Below, in pieces: positions 33,132 to 41,508 of a DNA stretch of 64,000 bases. The notes beneath the pieces were generated by a model. The model was not told the DNA's origin, ran no database searches, and was given only the letters and a program-made list of their open reading frames with translations. Each line of letters begins with the position of its first letter. Positions within the stretch are counted from its first letter, which is position 1. The stretch is from Pseudomonas sp. S30 (GTDB taxonomy: Bacteria; Pseudomonadota; Gammaproteobacteria; Pseudomonadales; Pseudomonadaceae): contig NZ_JACVTO010000020.1 of the NCBI RefSeq assembly GCF_016518545.1, positions 1 through 64,000 of the forward strand. The letters run 5' to 3'. A program made the position numbers and the translations under genes.

Positions 33132-34421
33132 TCAAGGAACGGAGGGGGACTGCCCGGCGGGCAGCCTGTGAAATTCAAGGCCCACGGCACTGCGACGCTT
33201 GAACCCATGCCAGTAGGTATGCCCAGGGCCGGGTCGGCCCTGGGCGTCCATCTGCCACTGGCCGTCGTCCGAGCGGGGAATGAGCCTGAGGTAGGCCTGG
33301 CGGTCGAGGCCTTTGAGTTGCTGGTCGAGAAAAGCCAGCACGAAATGCTGGTTGATGTTGTTCAGGCGCGCGCTGTCCCAGACCGGCTCGGCGTAGGCGG
33401 CGAAGTCGTCGGGATGACTGCGTGCGGCGGCTGGGGGCGGATTGGGCGCCACATTGTGACGCGCCCCGCGATACACCAGCAGGTAGCGCTCGGCCTGAGT
33501 CGCCGCCTCGAACAGGCGCCGGACACCGTCGGTGTAGCCCGCGACATCGTCCTGGTCACCGGCGATGAACAGGCTTGGCACGGCCAGGGCCGCCAGGGCA
33601 CTGGATTCGAACATGCCCTGCTGCCCGCCCCAGGGGGCGAACAGCACCAACGCCTTGATTCGCGCATCGGCGGTGACGGTCGGGTCCAGCGCGCCGGGCG
33701 GCACCGCGGCTCGAGCTGCTGCGCTGGGCGCCACACCCGCAGCGCGCAGTGCACCGTACCCGCCCATGGAGTAACCGATCAGCGCACTGCGATCGCTGTC
33801 CAGGTGCCCTGCCAGCCAGCGGGTCTGCGCCCAGTGGCCCGCGTCGGCCAGCTGTTGCAGGACGAACAGGTCATCCAGTGGTCGGTTGACCAGGGTACTG
33901 GCGAAACCGGCCTTGTCGGCGCGGGTCGACTCGCGGTGGTCCAGGGCGGCGACGATGTAGCCGTGAGAGGCCAGGTGCTCGGCGAGGTAGCTCATCTGCA
34001 GCCGCGAGCCTGGGTAGCCGTGGGACAGGATCACCAGCGGGTAGCGCCCGTCGGCAGGCCCGGCGTCGCGCACGGCCCGCCCCTGAAAGGTGAAGGGCGT
34101 GTTCGGTCGATGGGAGTCGCCAGGGCCTGCGCCCAGCACATCGGTGTAGGTGGTCAACGGCTTCTGCCCGGCGGCCAACCGCGCCGGGTACCAGATCTCC
34201 ACGCGCAGTGCGCGGTCGTAGCGTGGCGCGGGCTGCCGGGCACTGATGGCGAGTACGTCGAGCTGGTCGGCATGCACGAGATCCAGCGTGCGCACACCTA
34301 CCGCCGCTTCACCCCGAGCCGCCAGTTCAGGAGCGTCGGGGCGCGCATCACCGTACAGAACATCAGCGCCTGCCGGTAGGCACAGGCACAGGCAGGCCCA
34401 CGCGGCCCAGGCCCGGATCAT
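33132..34421 (-). CDS. Secreted alpha/beta hydrolase (PAF-acetylhydrolase-like)
   Basis: A 429-aa hydrolase with an N-terminal signal peptide (about 1-19, ending in PAGADV). The nucleophile is Ser in ALIGYSMGGYG, the acid probably Asp in FIAGDQDD, and the base His in GARHNVAP; the oxyanion loop is ILSHGYPGSR. Relatives are dienelactone- or platelet-activating-factor-acetylhydrolase-like carboxyl esterases. Its start overlaps the FMN monooxygenase stop (ATGA). A periplasmic esterase next to a TonB receptor suggests it trims an imported ester before uptake; the substrate is unknown. Confidence 0.82.
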   Translation of the reverse strand: MIRAWAAWACLCLCLPAGADVLYGDARPDAPELAARGEAAVGVRTLDLVHADQLDVLAISARQPAPRYDRALRVEIWYPARLAAGQKPLTTYTDVLGAGPGDSHRPNTPFTFQGRAVRDAGPADGRYPLVILSHGYPGSRLQMSYLAEHLASHGYIVAALDHRESTRADKAGFASTLVNRPLDDLFVLQQLADAGHWAQTRWLAGHLDSDRSALIGYSMGGYGALRAAGVAPSAAARAAVPPGALDPTVTADARIKALVLFAPWGGQQGMFESSALAALAVPSLFIAGDQDDVAGYTDGVRRLFEAATQAERYLLVYRGARHNVAPNPPPAAARSHPDDFAAYAEPVWDSARLNNINQHFVLAFLDQQLKGLDRQAYLRLIPRSDDGQWQMDAQGRPGPGHTYWHGFKRRSAVGLEFHRLPAGQSPSVP

Positions 34422-35758
34422 GCCGGCACCGGCGGGAAATACGGATTGGCCGGACGCTGCAGTCCGAGATGCTCACGCAGGGTACGGCCCTGGTACTCGG
34501 TGCGGAACAACCCTCTGCGCTGCAACTCGGGCACCACCTCGCAGGCGAAGTCCGCAAGCCCATCGGGCAGGTGCGGCACCAGGATGTTGAAGCCATCGGC
34601 GCCGCGACCCTCGAACCAGGCCTGCAGCTCATCGGCGATCTGCGCGGGCGTGCCGATCAGGCTGTAGTGGCCACGCCCTCCAGCGATGCGCCGTCCGAGC
34701 TGGGCCAGGGTCAGTTGCTCCCGGCCGGCGATTTCGGTGAGCAGTCGCTGGCGGCTCTGCTGGCCATCCTGGGTCAGCGGCAGCTCAGGCAGCGGACTGT
34801 CCAGCGGATAGCCGGACAGGTCGAAATTGCCCAGCATGCGACCCAGCAAGGCCACGCCGACTTGCGGTTCGACTAGCGCCTGGAACTGCTCGAACTTCTC
34901 CTGGGCCTCGGCCTGGCTGGCGCCGACCACCACGAATACTCCCGGCATGATCTTCAGGTCGGTCTCGCTGCGCCCGTACCGCGCCAGGCGCCCCTTGACG
35001 TCGGCATAGAAGGCCTGGGCCTTGGCCAGCGAGGTCTGCGCGGTGAACACCACCTCGGCGCTCTGGGCGGCCAGCTCGCGCCCCGCCTCCGAGGCGCCGG
35101 CCTGCACCAGCACCGGTCGGCCCTGGGGCGAGCGCGCCACGTTTAGCGGCCCACGCACCTGAAAGTGCTGCCCCTGATGGTCGAGCGCGCGGACCCGATC
35201 CGGGCGATGGAACTGGCCGCTGGCCTTGTCGGCGATGAAGGCGTCGTCCGCCCAGCTGTCCCACAAGCCCTGCACCACCTGCTGGAATTCCCCGGCCCGA
35301 GCATAGCGCTGGGCATGGGGCACGTGGGTGTCGCGGCCGAAATTGTGAGCCTCGGCCGCGGCGTCGGAGGTGACAAGGTTCCACCCGGCACGGCCGCCGG
35401 AGAGGTGGTCGAGCGAGGCGAATTTGCGGGCGATGTGGTACGGCTCGTTGTAGGTGGTGGTCGCGGTGCCGATCAGGCCGATGTGCTCGGTCACCGCCGC
35501 CAGGGCCGACAGCAGCGTCAAGGGTTCGAAGTGCACCGACCGCGCGCTGTTGCTGGCCAGCGCATCATCGGGCGCCGCGACGCTGTCGGCCACGAACAGC
35601 GCATCGAAGCGGGCCGCTTCGGCGATCTGCGCTGCGCGCTTGTACTGGCTGAAATCCAGCGGGTCGGCCGGCACATCATGGTGACGCCAGGCGGCGACGT
35701 GGTGACCGGTGGCCATGAGAAAGGCACCCAGGCTGAGTTGACGGGGAGAAGCGCTCAT
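34418..35758 (-). CDS. FMN-dependent monooxygenase (NtaA/SnaA/DszA family)
   Basis: A 446-aa flavin-dependent bacterial-luciferase-type monooxygenase of the NtaA/SnaA/DszA/SoxA class, which needs reduced FMN from a partner reductase and typically breaks C-S or C-N bonds. Family features: GATGHH-type start region (LSLGAFLMATGHHVAAW), FDALFVADS, the ISNLVTS-like block GRAGWNLVTSDAAAEAHNFG, and GRPVLVQAGASEAGRELAA. ATG 35758 is chosen for homology; the ribosome site is weak. It is coupled to the hydrolase and 78 nt from the TonB receptor, together making a probable organosulfur uptake and degradation unit. Confidence 0.88.
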   Translation of the reverse strand: MSASPRQLSLGAFLMATGHHVAAWRHHDVPADPLDFSQYKRAAQIAEAARFDALFVADSVAAPDDALASNSARSVHFEPLTLLSALAAVTEHIGLIGTATTTYNEPYHIARKFASLDHLSGGRAGWNLVTSDAAAEAHNFGRDTHVPHAQRYARAGEFQQVVQGLWDSWADDAFIADKASGQFHRPDRVRALDHQGQHFQVRGPLNVARSPQGRPVLVQAGASEAGRELAAQSAEVVFTAQTSLAKAQAFYADVKGRLARYGRSETDLKIMPGVFVVVGASQAEAQEKFEQFQALVEPQVGVALLGRMLGNFDLSGYPLDSPLPELPLTQDGQQSRQRLLTEIAGREQLTLAQLGRRIAGGRGHYSLIGTPAQIADELQAWFEGRGADGFNILVPHLPDGLADFACEVVPELQRRGLFRTEYQGRTLREHLGLQRPANPYFPPVPA

Positions 35759-35836
35759 CGATGGAAGTCCACATGAAGGCTGGCAGGCCACCCGGAGCGT
35801 CAGGCACTGCGGGTGGATGATGACCCAGGGTCGGGA

Positions 35837-38101
35837 TCAGAAATCCTGGCGCAACTGCACGCCGAAGTAGCGCTGATCGTCCCGCGGCACCGCGCGGTAG
35901 AGGTAGTTGCCGCCACTGGCCAGGGTCTGGGCATAGGAGGTATCGCCCAGGTTCTTGCCCAGCAGCGCCACCCGCCAGCCGGCGCTGTAGTCGGCCAGGG
36001 CGATGCTGGCGTTCCAGATGCCGTAGGCGCCCTGCACGGTGTCCGGGTTCTGGTCGAGGCTGAACTGCACCCGGTCCTGCCAGCTGTAGTCGGTGCTCAG
36101 CTCCACGTCCAGGCCGTTGTCCAGGGGAATGCTGTAGTCGGCGCGCAGGTAGGTTTTCCAGTCCGGAGTGAAGGGCAGGCGTCCGCCGTCGATGTTGCAG
36201 GTGGCCGCCGCGCCGCTCGGGCAATTGAAGTGATCGACCCGCGCCTTGGTATAGGCCAGCGCGGCCGACAGCTTCAGTTCACGCGTGGCCTGGAAGCTGG
36301 CGTCGAGCTCGACGCCCTGGGTCTTGACGCTGCCGGCGTTGATCAGCCGCGTCACCACCTGGTTGGCGACGGTGTCGAAGAAATTGGCCTGGTAGTCGTC
36401 GTAGTCGGTGTGGAACAGCGCGAGGTTGGCGGTCAGGCGCTTGTCCAGCGCGCTGGCCTTGAGCCCCACCTCATAGGAATCGGAGGTTTCCGGCTTGAGC
36501 GCTGGGGTATCGCGTGGCTGCATGTTGAAGAACACATTGTAGGCCGGGCCTTTGTACCCACGTGAATAGGTGGCGTAGCCCATCAGGTCGTCGGTGAAAT
36601 CGTATTGCAGCCCTACCCGTCCACTGAAGCCGTCCTCGTCCACCGAGCCGTGGCTGGCGGTCGACGGCTGGATGCCGGTCACGGCACTGGCCGAGCTCGA
36701 CACGCGGCGGTGGTCGTATTCGAGGTCGTCATGGGTCCAGCGCAGGCCGAGGATGCCCCGCAGGTCGTCGGTGAAATTGAAGGTGTTCTCACCGAACACG
36801 GCGACGCTGTCGCTGGTGACGCTGTAGTCGGCTCGACCGCTGTTGGCCAAGCCGGCATTGACCGAGCGCCTGAAGTAGGTTTCGTCCGACTTGCCATGCA
36901 TGTAGAACAGGCCGAGCACGTACTCGTTGAACTGCCCTTTGGGCGAAGTCAGGCGCAGTTCCTGGGAGTATTGGTCGTAGTCCACTTCGCCTTTGTCGTG
37001 GGACGCGGTCAGGGGCAGCTGCGCGCTGCGGTCACCGTCCTGGTACTGGGTGTTGCGCCAACCGCGCCAGGCCGTGATGGACGTCAGGGTGAAGTCGCCC
37101 AGGGTCCAGTCCACCTGTCCCGACAGCCCGGTATTGATATCGTCGACGTAGGTCTTGTAGTCGCTGTCGATCTTGCGGTTGTGGTCGCTGAGCGACACCG
37201 GGCGCAGCGCGGCGGCGAATGCCGGGCTGCTGGTCGAGGTGATCACGCCACTGGGCAGGGTGTCGTGGCCGTCCATGTAGTCGCCGATGAGGGTGACCTT
37301 GATGTCCGAACTGGGCTCCAGCTCCAGCTTGCCGCGCACGCCCTTGCGGTCGTAGCCGTTGACGTCATGGCCGTTGGCGACGTTCTCGACATTGCCGTCG
37401 TAGCTGCCGAGCAAAGTGCTGAGCGAGCCCTTGACCGTGTCGGTCAGACGGCCACCGATGCCGAAGCGCAGTCGGCTCTCGTTGCCCGCGCCGAAGTGCG
37501 AGTAGTCCACATAGCTGTGGGTCTGCTCGGAAATGCCCTTGCTGACCACATTGAGCACACCCGCCGAGGCGTTCTTGCCGAACAGAGTCCCTTGTGGGCC
37601 ACGCAGCACTTCGATGCGTTCGACATCGAGCAGGTCGAGGGTGGACTGCCCGGGACGACCGAGCACCACGCCATCGATCACGGTCGCCACGGTCGGCTCC
37701 ACGCCGGGCGAGGTGGAGATGGTGCCCACACCGCGTACGAACAGCGAGGTGTCCTTGTTCGACGCACCGGCGCGGTAGTTCAGGGTCGGCACCTGCTGGA
37801 CGATGGCCGACAGGTTGTTGCGATTGTCGCGCTCCAGTTGCTCGCCATCGACCACCGACACCGCGACCGGCACCTGTTGCAGATTCGCCTCACGGCGTGT
37901 GGCCGTCACCGTCACCGCGCCGAGGGTCACGTCCGACGCCGGGGTGGCCTGCGGGTTCTGCGAAGACGCCGCCAGCACGGCCGGGCTGCTGCCAGCGCCC
38001 AGGGCCGCGAGCAGAATGCCCAGCGCCAGCGGGCTGCGGCCTGCACGCGGCACTGGGTTGAAGGTGTAGGGTGTAAATGCAATACGCAGATTGTCGTGCA
38101 T
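35837..38101 (-). CDS. TonB-dependent outer-membrane receptor
   Basis: A 754-aa receptor with a signal sequence (about 1-42), a TonB box-like VTLGAVTVTATRRE, a plug domain (DLLDVERIEVLRGPQGTLFG), a 22-strand-barrel-sized C-terminal part, and terminal Phe (GVQLRQDF). ATG 38101 begins MHDNLRIAF with AAGG upstream. It is divergent from the LacI-type regulator and shares its control region. The plug/TonB style resembles receptors for organic nutrients rather than siderophores, and the neighbours point to an organosulfur or ester substrate. The ligand is not established. Confidence 0.9.
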   Translation of the reverse strand: MHDNLRIAFTPYTFNPVPRAGRSPLALGILLAALGAGSSPAVLAASSQNPQATPASDVTLGAVTVTATRREANLQQVPVAVSVVDGEQLERDNRNNLSAIVQQVPTLNYRAGASNKDTSLFVRGVGTISTSPGVEPTVATVIDGVVLGRPGQSTLDLLDVERIEVLRGPQGTLFGKNASAGVLNVVSKGISEQTHSYVDYSHFGAGNESRLRFGIGGRLTDTVKGSLSTLLGSYDGNVENVANGHDVNGYDRKGVRGKLELEPSSDIKVTLIGDYMDGHDTLPSGVITSTSSPAFAAALRPVSLSDHNRKIDSDYKTYVDDINTGLSGQVDWTLGDFTLTSITAWRGWRNTQYQDGDRSAQLPLTASHDKGEVDYDQYSQELRLTSPKGQFNEYVLGLFYMHGKSDETYFRRSVNAGLANSGRADYSVTSDSVAVFGENTFNFTDDLRGILGLRWTHDDLEYDHRRVSSSASAVTGIQPSTASHGSVDEDGFSGRVGLQYDFTDDLMGYATYSRGYKGPAYNVFFNMQPRDTPALKPETSDSYEVGLKASALDKRLTANLALFHTDYDDYQANFFDTVANQVVTRLINAGSVKTQGVELDASFQATRELKLSAALAYTKARVDHFNCPSGAAATCNIDGGRLPFTPDWKTYLRADYSIPLDNGLDVELSTDYSWQDRVQFSLDQNPDTVQGAYGIWNASIALADYSAGWRVALLGKNLGDTSYAQTLASGGNYLYRAVPRDDQRYFGVQLRQDF

Positions 38102-38194
38102 CGTGATCGTTGCCTTATCAGACCTATATCGCCCGCCAGTGCAGGCCTGGGTGTAGAACTGCCGGGTCTGATCTCGCTCGTGCGAGTGGCAGAA

Positions 38195-38212
38195 AAGAAC
38201 CACGAGGTTCTT
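38195..38212. promoter_or_regulatory. Inverted repeat in the receptor leader
   Basis: Perfect 7-nt arms AAGAACC and GGTTCTT flank a 4-nt loop. It is immediately beside the LacI-type operator and would be in the 5' leader of the receptor transcript. It may be a second protein site or a leader hairpin. Confidence 0.3.
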
Positions 38213-38238
38213 GATGTCAGCGCTAACATGGGTAGTAT
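38211..38238 (+). promoter_or_regulatory. Putative promoter of the LacI-family gene
   Basis: TTGATG at 38211-38216 and TAGTAT at 38233-38238 with a 16-nt spacer that contains the operator. Autorepression is the natural reading. Confidence 0.4.
38214..38229. promoter_or_regulatory. LacI-family operator in the divergent region
   Basis: ATGTCAGCGCTAACAT is a 16-bp palindrome with one mismatched pair and a central CG, the classic layout of LacI/GntR-repressor operators (the known GntR site has ATGTTA/TAACAT arms). It lies in the spacer of the predicted lacI-type promoter and over the predicted start of the receptor transcript, so one site could repress both genes. Confidence 0.6.
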
Positions 38239-38262
38239 CTGAGTCCCTGAATAGACCGTCAA
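38234..38262 (-). promoter_or_regulatory. Putative promoter of the TonB receptor gene
   Basis: On the minus strand TTGACG (38262-38257) and GATACT (38239-38234) are 17 nt apart. The -10 box overlaps that of the opposing promoter, and the predicted start falls inside the operator. Confidence 0.4.
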
Positions 38263-38306
38263 ATAATTAAAAATTACTTTTATATATCCATTTATGAGGT
38301 TGAAGC

Positions 38307-39353
38307 GTGAGTGAGTCAAATCAGCCGATACGCAAACGTCGCGGTGCCGGACGCGTCACGCTCAGCGACGTGGCCAAGGATGTCGGGGTTTCGTCCCTCA
38401 CCGTCTCGCGATTCTTCAATCATCCAGCCCAGGTGTCCGAGCCCCTGCGCCAGCGCATCGGTGAAGCCGTGTCGCGGCTGGGCTACGTGCCCAATCTGGT
38501 GGCAGGCAGCCTGGCATCGGCGCGCGGGCGTATCGTCGCGATGGTGGTGCCGAACATCTCCGGTCCGATTTTCGCCGCCACCATCCAGGCCTTCAGCGAC
38601 ACCCTGGCACGCCATGGCTACCAGCTGCTGCTGGCGTCCAGCTACTTTTCCGAGGAGCAGGAGGAAAACGCCGTGCGCGCTTTTCTGGGCTGGTCACCGG
38701 CAGCCCTGGTGGTCACCAGCCATTTCCACAGCCAGGCCACGGAGAAGATGCTGGCCGAGGCCGACATGCCCGTCGTCGAAATCTGGGACTACCAGCCCGA
38801 GCGCAGCCCCATTCAGGTCGGCTTCGTCCACCGCGCGGTAGGCGTGCAAGCGGCGCAGTACCTGCTAGGCAAGGGCTATCAGCGCATCGCCTTCGTGCAG
38901 AACAGCGTCGCCGGCGATTTCAGCGCGCTGGAGCGTCGGGATGGTTATGCTGCGACCCTCGAAGAGGCCGGGTTGACCCCGTGGATCTTCGTCCCCCACA
39001 GCGCCAGTGCGCCCTTCGAGGCCGGCAGGCAAGCGATGGAGGCATTGATGCAGCGCAGCGTGCGGCCGGACGCGATCATCTTCGCCAACGACAACCTGGC
39101 CGCCGGTGGCCTGCTGGCGGCTCAGCGCAGCGGCCTGAGCATGCCGCAGGATTGCGCCGTGATGGGCTTCGGAGACTACGCCTTCGCGCCCATGCTGCTG
39201 CCGAGCCTGACCACCCTGCGCCCGCCAGCACTGGAGATCGGGGAAGTGGCGGCGCTGAGGGTGCTGCAGCAACTGGGCGTTGTGTCCGGGCAATCGGGCG
39301 CCGACCACTTGAACCTGATGCATTGCCAGGTGGTGGAGCGCGAGAGCGCCTGA
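38307..39353 (+). CDS. LacI/GntR-repressor-family transcriptional regulator
   Basis: A 348-aa LacI-family regulator. The HTH (VTLSDVAKDVGVSSLTVSRF, about 17-36) and hinge (LVAGSLASARGRIVAMVVP) are followed by a periplasmic-binding-like ligand domain with FANDNLAAGGLLAAQRSG. Its HTH and hinge resemble gluconate-repressor-type LacI proteins. It starts at GTG 38307 with GAGG 8 nt upstream; no in-frame ATG is nearby. The operator and divergent TonB receptor point to substrate-inducible repression of the receptor. A separate GntP permease lies at 45753 without this operator. Confidence 0.9.
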   Translation: MSESNQPIRKRRGAGRVTLSDVAKDVGVSSLTVSRFFNHPAQVSEPLRQRIGEAVSRLGYVPNLVAGSLASARGRIVAMVVPNISGPIFAATIQAFSDTLARHGYQLLLASSYFSEEQEENAVRAFLGWSPAALVVTSHFHSQATEKMLAEADMPVVEIWDYQPERSPIQVGFVHRAVGVQAAQYLLGKGYQRIAFVQNSVAGDFSALERRDGYAATLEEAGLTPWIFVPHSASAPFEAGRQAMEALMQRSVRPDAIIFANDNLAAGGLLAAQRSGLSMPQDCAVMGFGDYAFAPMLLPSLTTLRPPALEIGEVAALRVLQQLGVVSGQSGADHLNLMHCQVVERESA

Positions 39354-39415
39354 GGGACGAGTGCTGCGCGGCTCATCCTGGGACACGGCGGCGACTGCCC
39401 CTGGCCGGCACCGCT

Positions 39416-40162
39416 TCAGCCGCGCAAACAGTCTTTGGGGACGAATATCCAGCCTTCACGTTGTGCTACCTGCGCCGGTGGCCACGCCATGAGCGCCGGT
39501 CTGAACGTGAGCAACCAGGCCAGCAACGCTGCCGTCAGGGCATCACGCTCGTCCTCGTGCCAGGCCGGATCGCCCAGGCCCGACGCCGCCAGGCATCGCG
39601 CCCGCAGTTCGTTGACCGCCGTGGACGCTTTTGCCGAGCTGGGATACACCTCCACGGCCGATGCACCACCGCCATCGCTCCACACGCCGCACTGGACGCG
39701 ATGCGGGAAGAACCGGGCCATCACATGCATGCCTTTGGTGGCCTGGCTGCCGATCATGTCTTTCACGGCAGACAGCGGGGACAACCCCTGCTCGAACAGA
39801 AAGCGCTCGGTGAATCTGAACAGGTAGGGGTTGCTCGCCGACGCCTGTATGTCCGGCGCGGCTCGATCATTGAGCAGCAGGTCCATGAACGCGTCGGAAA
39901 AGCCCAGCGGGGTGTCGATACCGAGCCTGACCCGGGACTCGCCCCTCAGTGTGATCGGCACTTCGCACAGGTCAAGCACCCCCTGGACAAAGGCGTGGGT
40001 GGTCTGCGCCCGATTGATCAATTCGCGCAGATTGCCTCGCCACGGCTTGCCCAGCACGCGCACGTGCGGATCGATCACGACCAGCGCATCCCGGCTCAAA
40101 CGGTTGCGGTCGCAGTTCCAGCCCCCCACATCCCAGCCGATCGACAATCCCTCTGCTTCCAT
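39416..40162 (-). CDS. DUF429-like protein (RNase H-like fold)
   Basis: A 248-aa protein with an N-terminal SIGWDVGGWNC block, IDTPLGFSDAF in the middle, AVEVYPSSAK and a C-terminal HEDERDALTAALLAWL. These blocks match the DUF429 pattern of predicted RNase H-fold nucleases. GAGGAG lies upstream of ATG 40162. It is transcribed opposite to the LacI gene and divergently from sfnR, with 217 bp of AT-rich DNA between. Its function is unknown and no operon partner is visible. Confidence 0.6.
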   Translation of the reverse strand: MEAEGLSIGWDVGGWNCDRNRLSRDALVVIDPHVRVLGKPWRGNLRELINRAQTTHAFVQGVLDLCEVPITLRGESRVRLGIDTPLGFSDAFMDLLLNDRAAPDIQASASNPYLFRFTERFLFEQGLSPLSAVKDMIGSQATKGMHVMARFFPHRVQCGVWSDGGGASAVEVYPSSAKASTAVNELRARCLAASGLGDPAWHEDERDALTAALLAWLLTFRPALMAWPPAQVAQREGWIFVPKDCLRG

Positions 40163-40379
40163 ACAGGCTCTCCTCGGCGCCGTGCATCTCCGGGTCGAAA
40201 CTATAACCTACGGTGGTTTTCGCCAAGCGAGGCGAGATGGCCAAAGGAGTAGATATCTCTCAAAAGAATATAAATATCGATTTTTATTATTTTATATACT
40301 TTTTACAAATCCTGTTACATGACATGCCTGCGCCACTCAGGCGTTCGCCGCGCCTTACCTCTGGTTTACAGGAACTCCC

Positions 40380-41474
40380 ATGCATCTGCTCACCCTGCCC
40401 CCTTCACCGTCATTGGCGACCTCCATCCGCGCCACCGCCCAGGTCTTCGAGGATCCGCGCTCGCAGGCGCTGCTTGGCCACCTGCACAAGGTCGCGCCGA
40501 GCGAGGCCAGCGTGCTGATCATCGGCGATACCGGGACCGGCAAGGAGCTGGTCGCGCGCCATGTCCATCACCTCAGCGCTCGGCGCGACGGCCCGTTCGT
40601 CGCGGTCAACTGCGGCGCGTTTTCCGAGTCGCTGGTCGAGGCAGAGCTGTTCGGGCACGAAAAAGGCGCGTTCACCGGAGCGCTGACGGCCAAGGCCGGC
40701 TGGTTCGAAGAAGCCAACGGCGGCACGCTGTTCCTCGACGAAATCGGCGACCTGCCCCTGGCCATCCAGGTCAAGCTGCTGCGCGTGCTACAGGAGCGGG
40801 AGGTGGTGCGATTGGGCTCGCGCAAGAGCATCGCGATCGATGTGCGCATCGTGGCGGCCACCAACGTGCAATTGGAGCAAGCCATCGGCGCCGGGCACTT
40901 CCGCGAGGACCTGTACTACCGTCTCGGCGTCGTCAGCCTGCAGTTGCAGGCCTTGCGCGAGCGACCCGGCGACGTTCTTCCGCTGGCCCGGCATTTCATT
41001 CAGCGCTACAGCGAACGCCTGGGTCATGCCTCGGTGAGGCTGACGCCGGAAGCCGAGCGCGCCCTGCTGGACTACGATTGGCCAGGCAACATTCGCGAGC
41101 TGGAGAACGTCATTCATCACACCCTGCTGGTGTGCCGTGATGGCGTCGTCCGCGACCAGGACCTGCGTCTGTCCCCACTGCGCGTGGAACGCAGCGGATC
41201 GGCACCGGTGCTCAGCGCCGAACAGCAGCTGTCGGCGGCTTTTCACCGCCTGTTCGAGGAACTGGGCAGCGATGTGCATGCCCAGGTCGAGGACGGTCTG
41301 CTGCGTGCGGCCTACCGTTTCTGCCACTGCAACCAGGTGCATACCGCCAGCCTTCTGGGCCTGAGCCGAAACGTCACCCGCGCGCGCCTGATCGCCATCG
41401 GCGAACTGGTGGTCAACAGGCGCCACACCGACCCCGCGACCTTGGACGAGCGACCATTGCGACTTTCCATCTGA
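40380..41474 (+). CDS. sfnR: Sigma54-dependent activator SfnR
   Basis: A 364-aa enhancer-binding protein made only of the AAA+ domain and a C-terminal Fis-type HTH, with no N-terminal sensor domain, as in SfnR of P. putida. Walker A GDTGTGKE is at 49-56, the sigma54-contact GAFTGA at 96-101, Walker B TLFLDE near 120, and the arginine-finger region YYRLGVVSLQL follows. SfnR activates dimethylsulfone use genes under sulfur limitation. It is convergent with sfnG (34-nt gap), whose upstream region carries a -24/-12 element. Activity is probably set by expression level, as there is no receiver domain. Confidence 0.88.
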   Translation: MHLLTLPPSPSLATSIRATAQVFEDPRSQALLGHLHKVAPSEASVLIIGDTGTGKELVARHVHHLSARRDGPFVAVNCGAFSESLVEAELFGHEKGAFTGALTAKAGWFEEANGGTLFLDEIGDLPLAIQVKLLRVLQEREVVRLGSRKSIAIDVRIVAATNVQLEQAIGAGHFREDLYYRLGVVSLQLQALRERPGDVLPLARHFIQRYSERLGHASVRLTPEAERALLDYDWPGNIRELENVIHHTLLVCRDGVVRDQDLRLSPLRVERSGSAPVLSAEQQLSAAFHRLFEELGSDVHAQVEDGLLRAAYRFCHCNQVHTASLLGLSRNVTRARLIAIGELVVNRRHTDPATLDERPLRLSI

Positions 41475-41508
41475 AGCCGAGAATCCGGTTCGCTTCGGCC
41501 GCCGCCGC

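Noticed and set aside
36605..38242. 545-aa plus-strand frame over the TonB receptor
   Set aside because: Antisense shadow of a convincing receptor gene; no motif or ribosome site.
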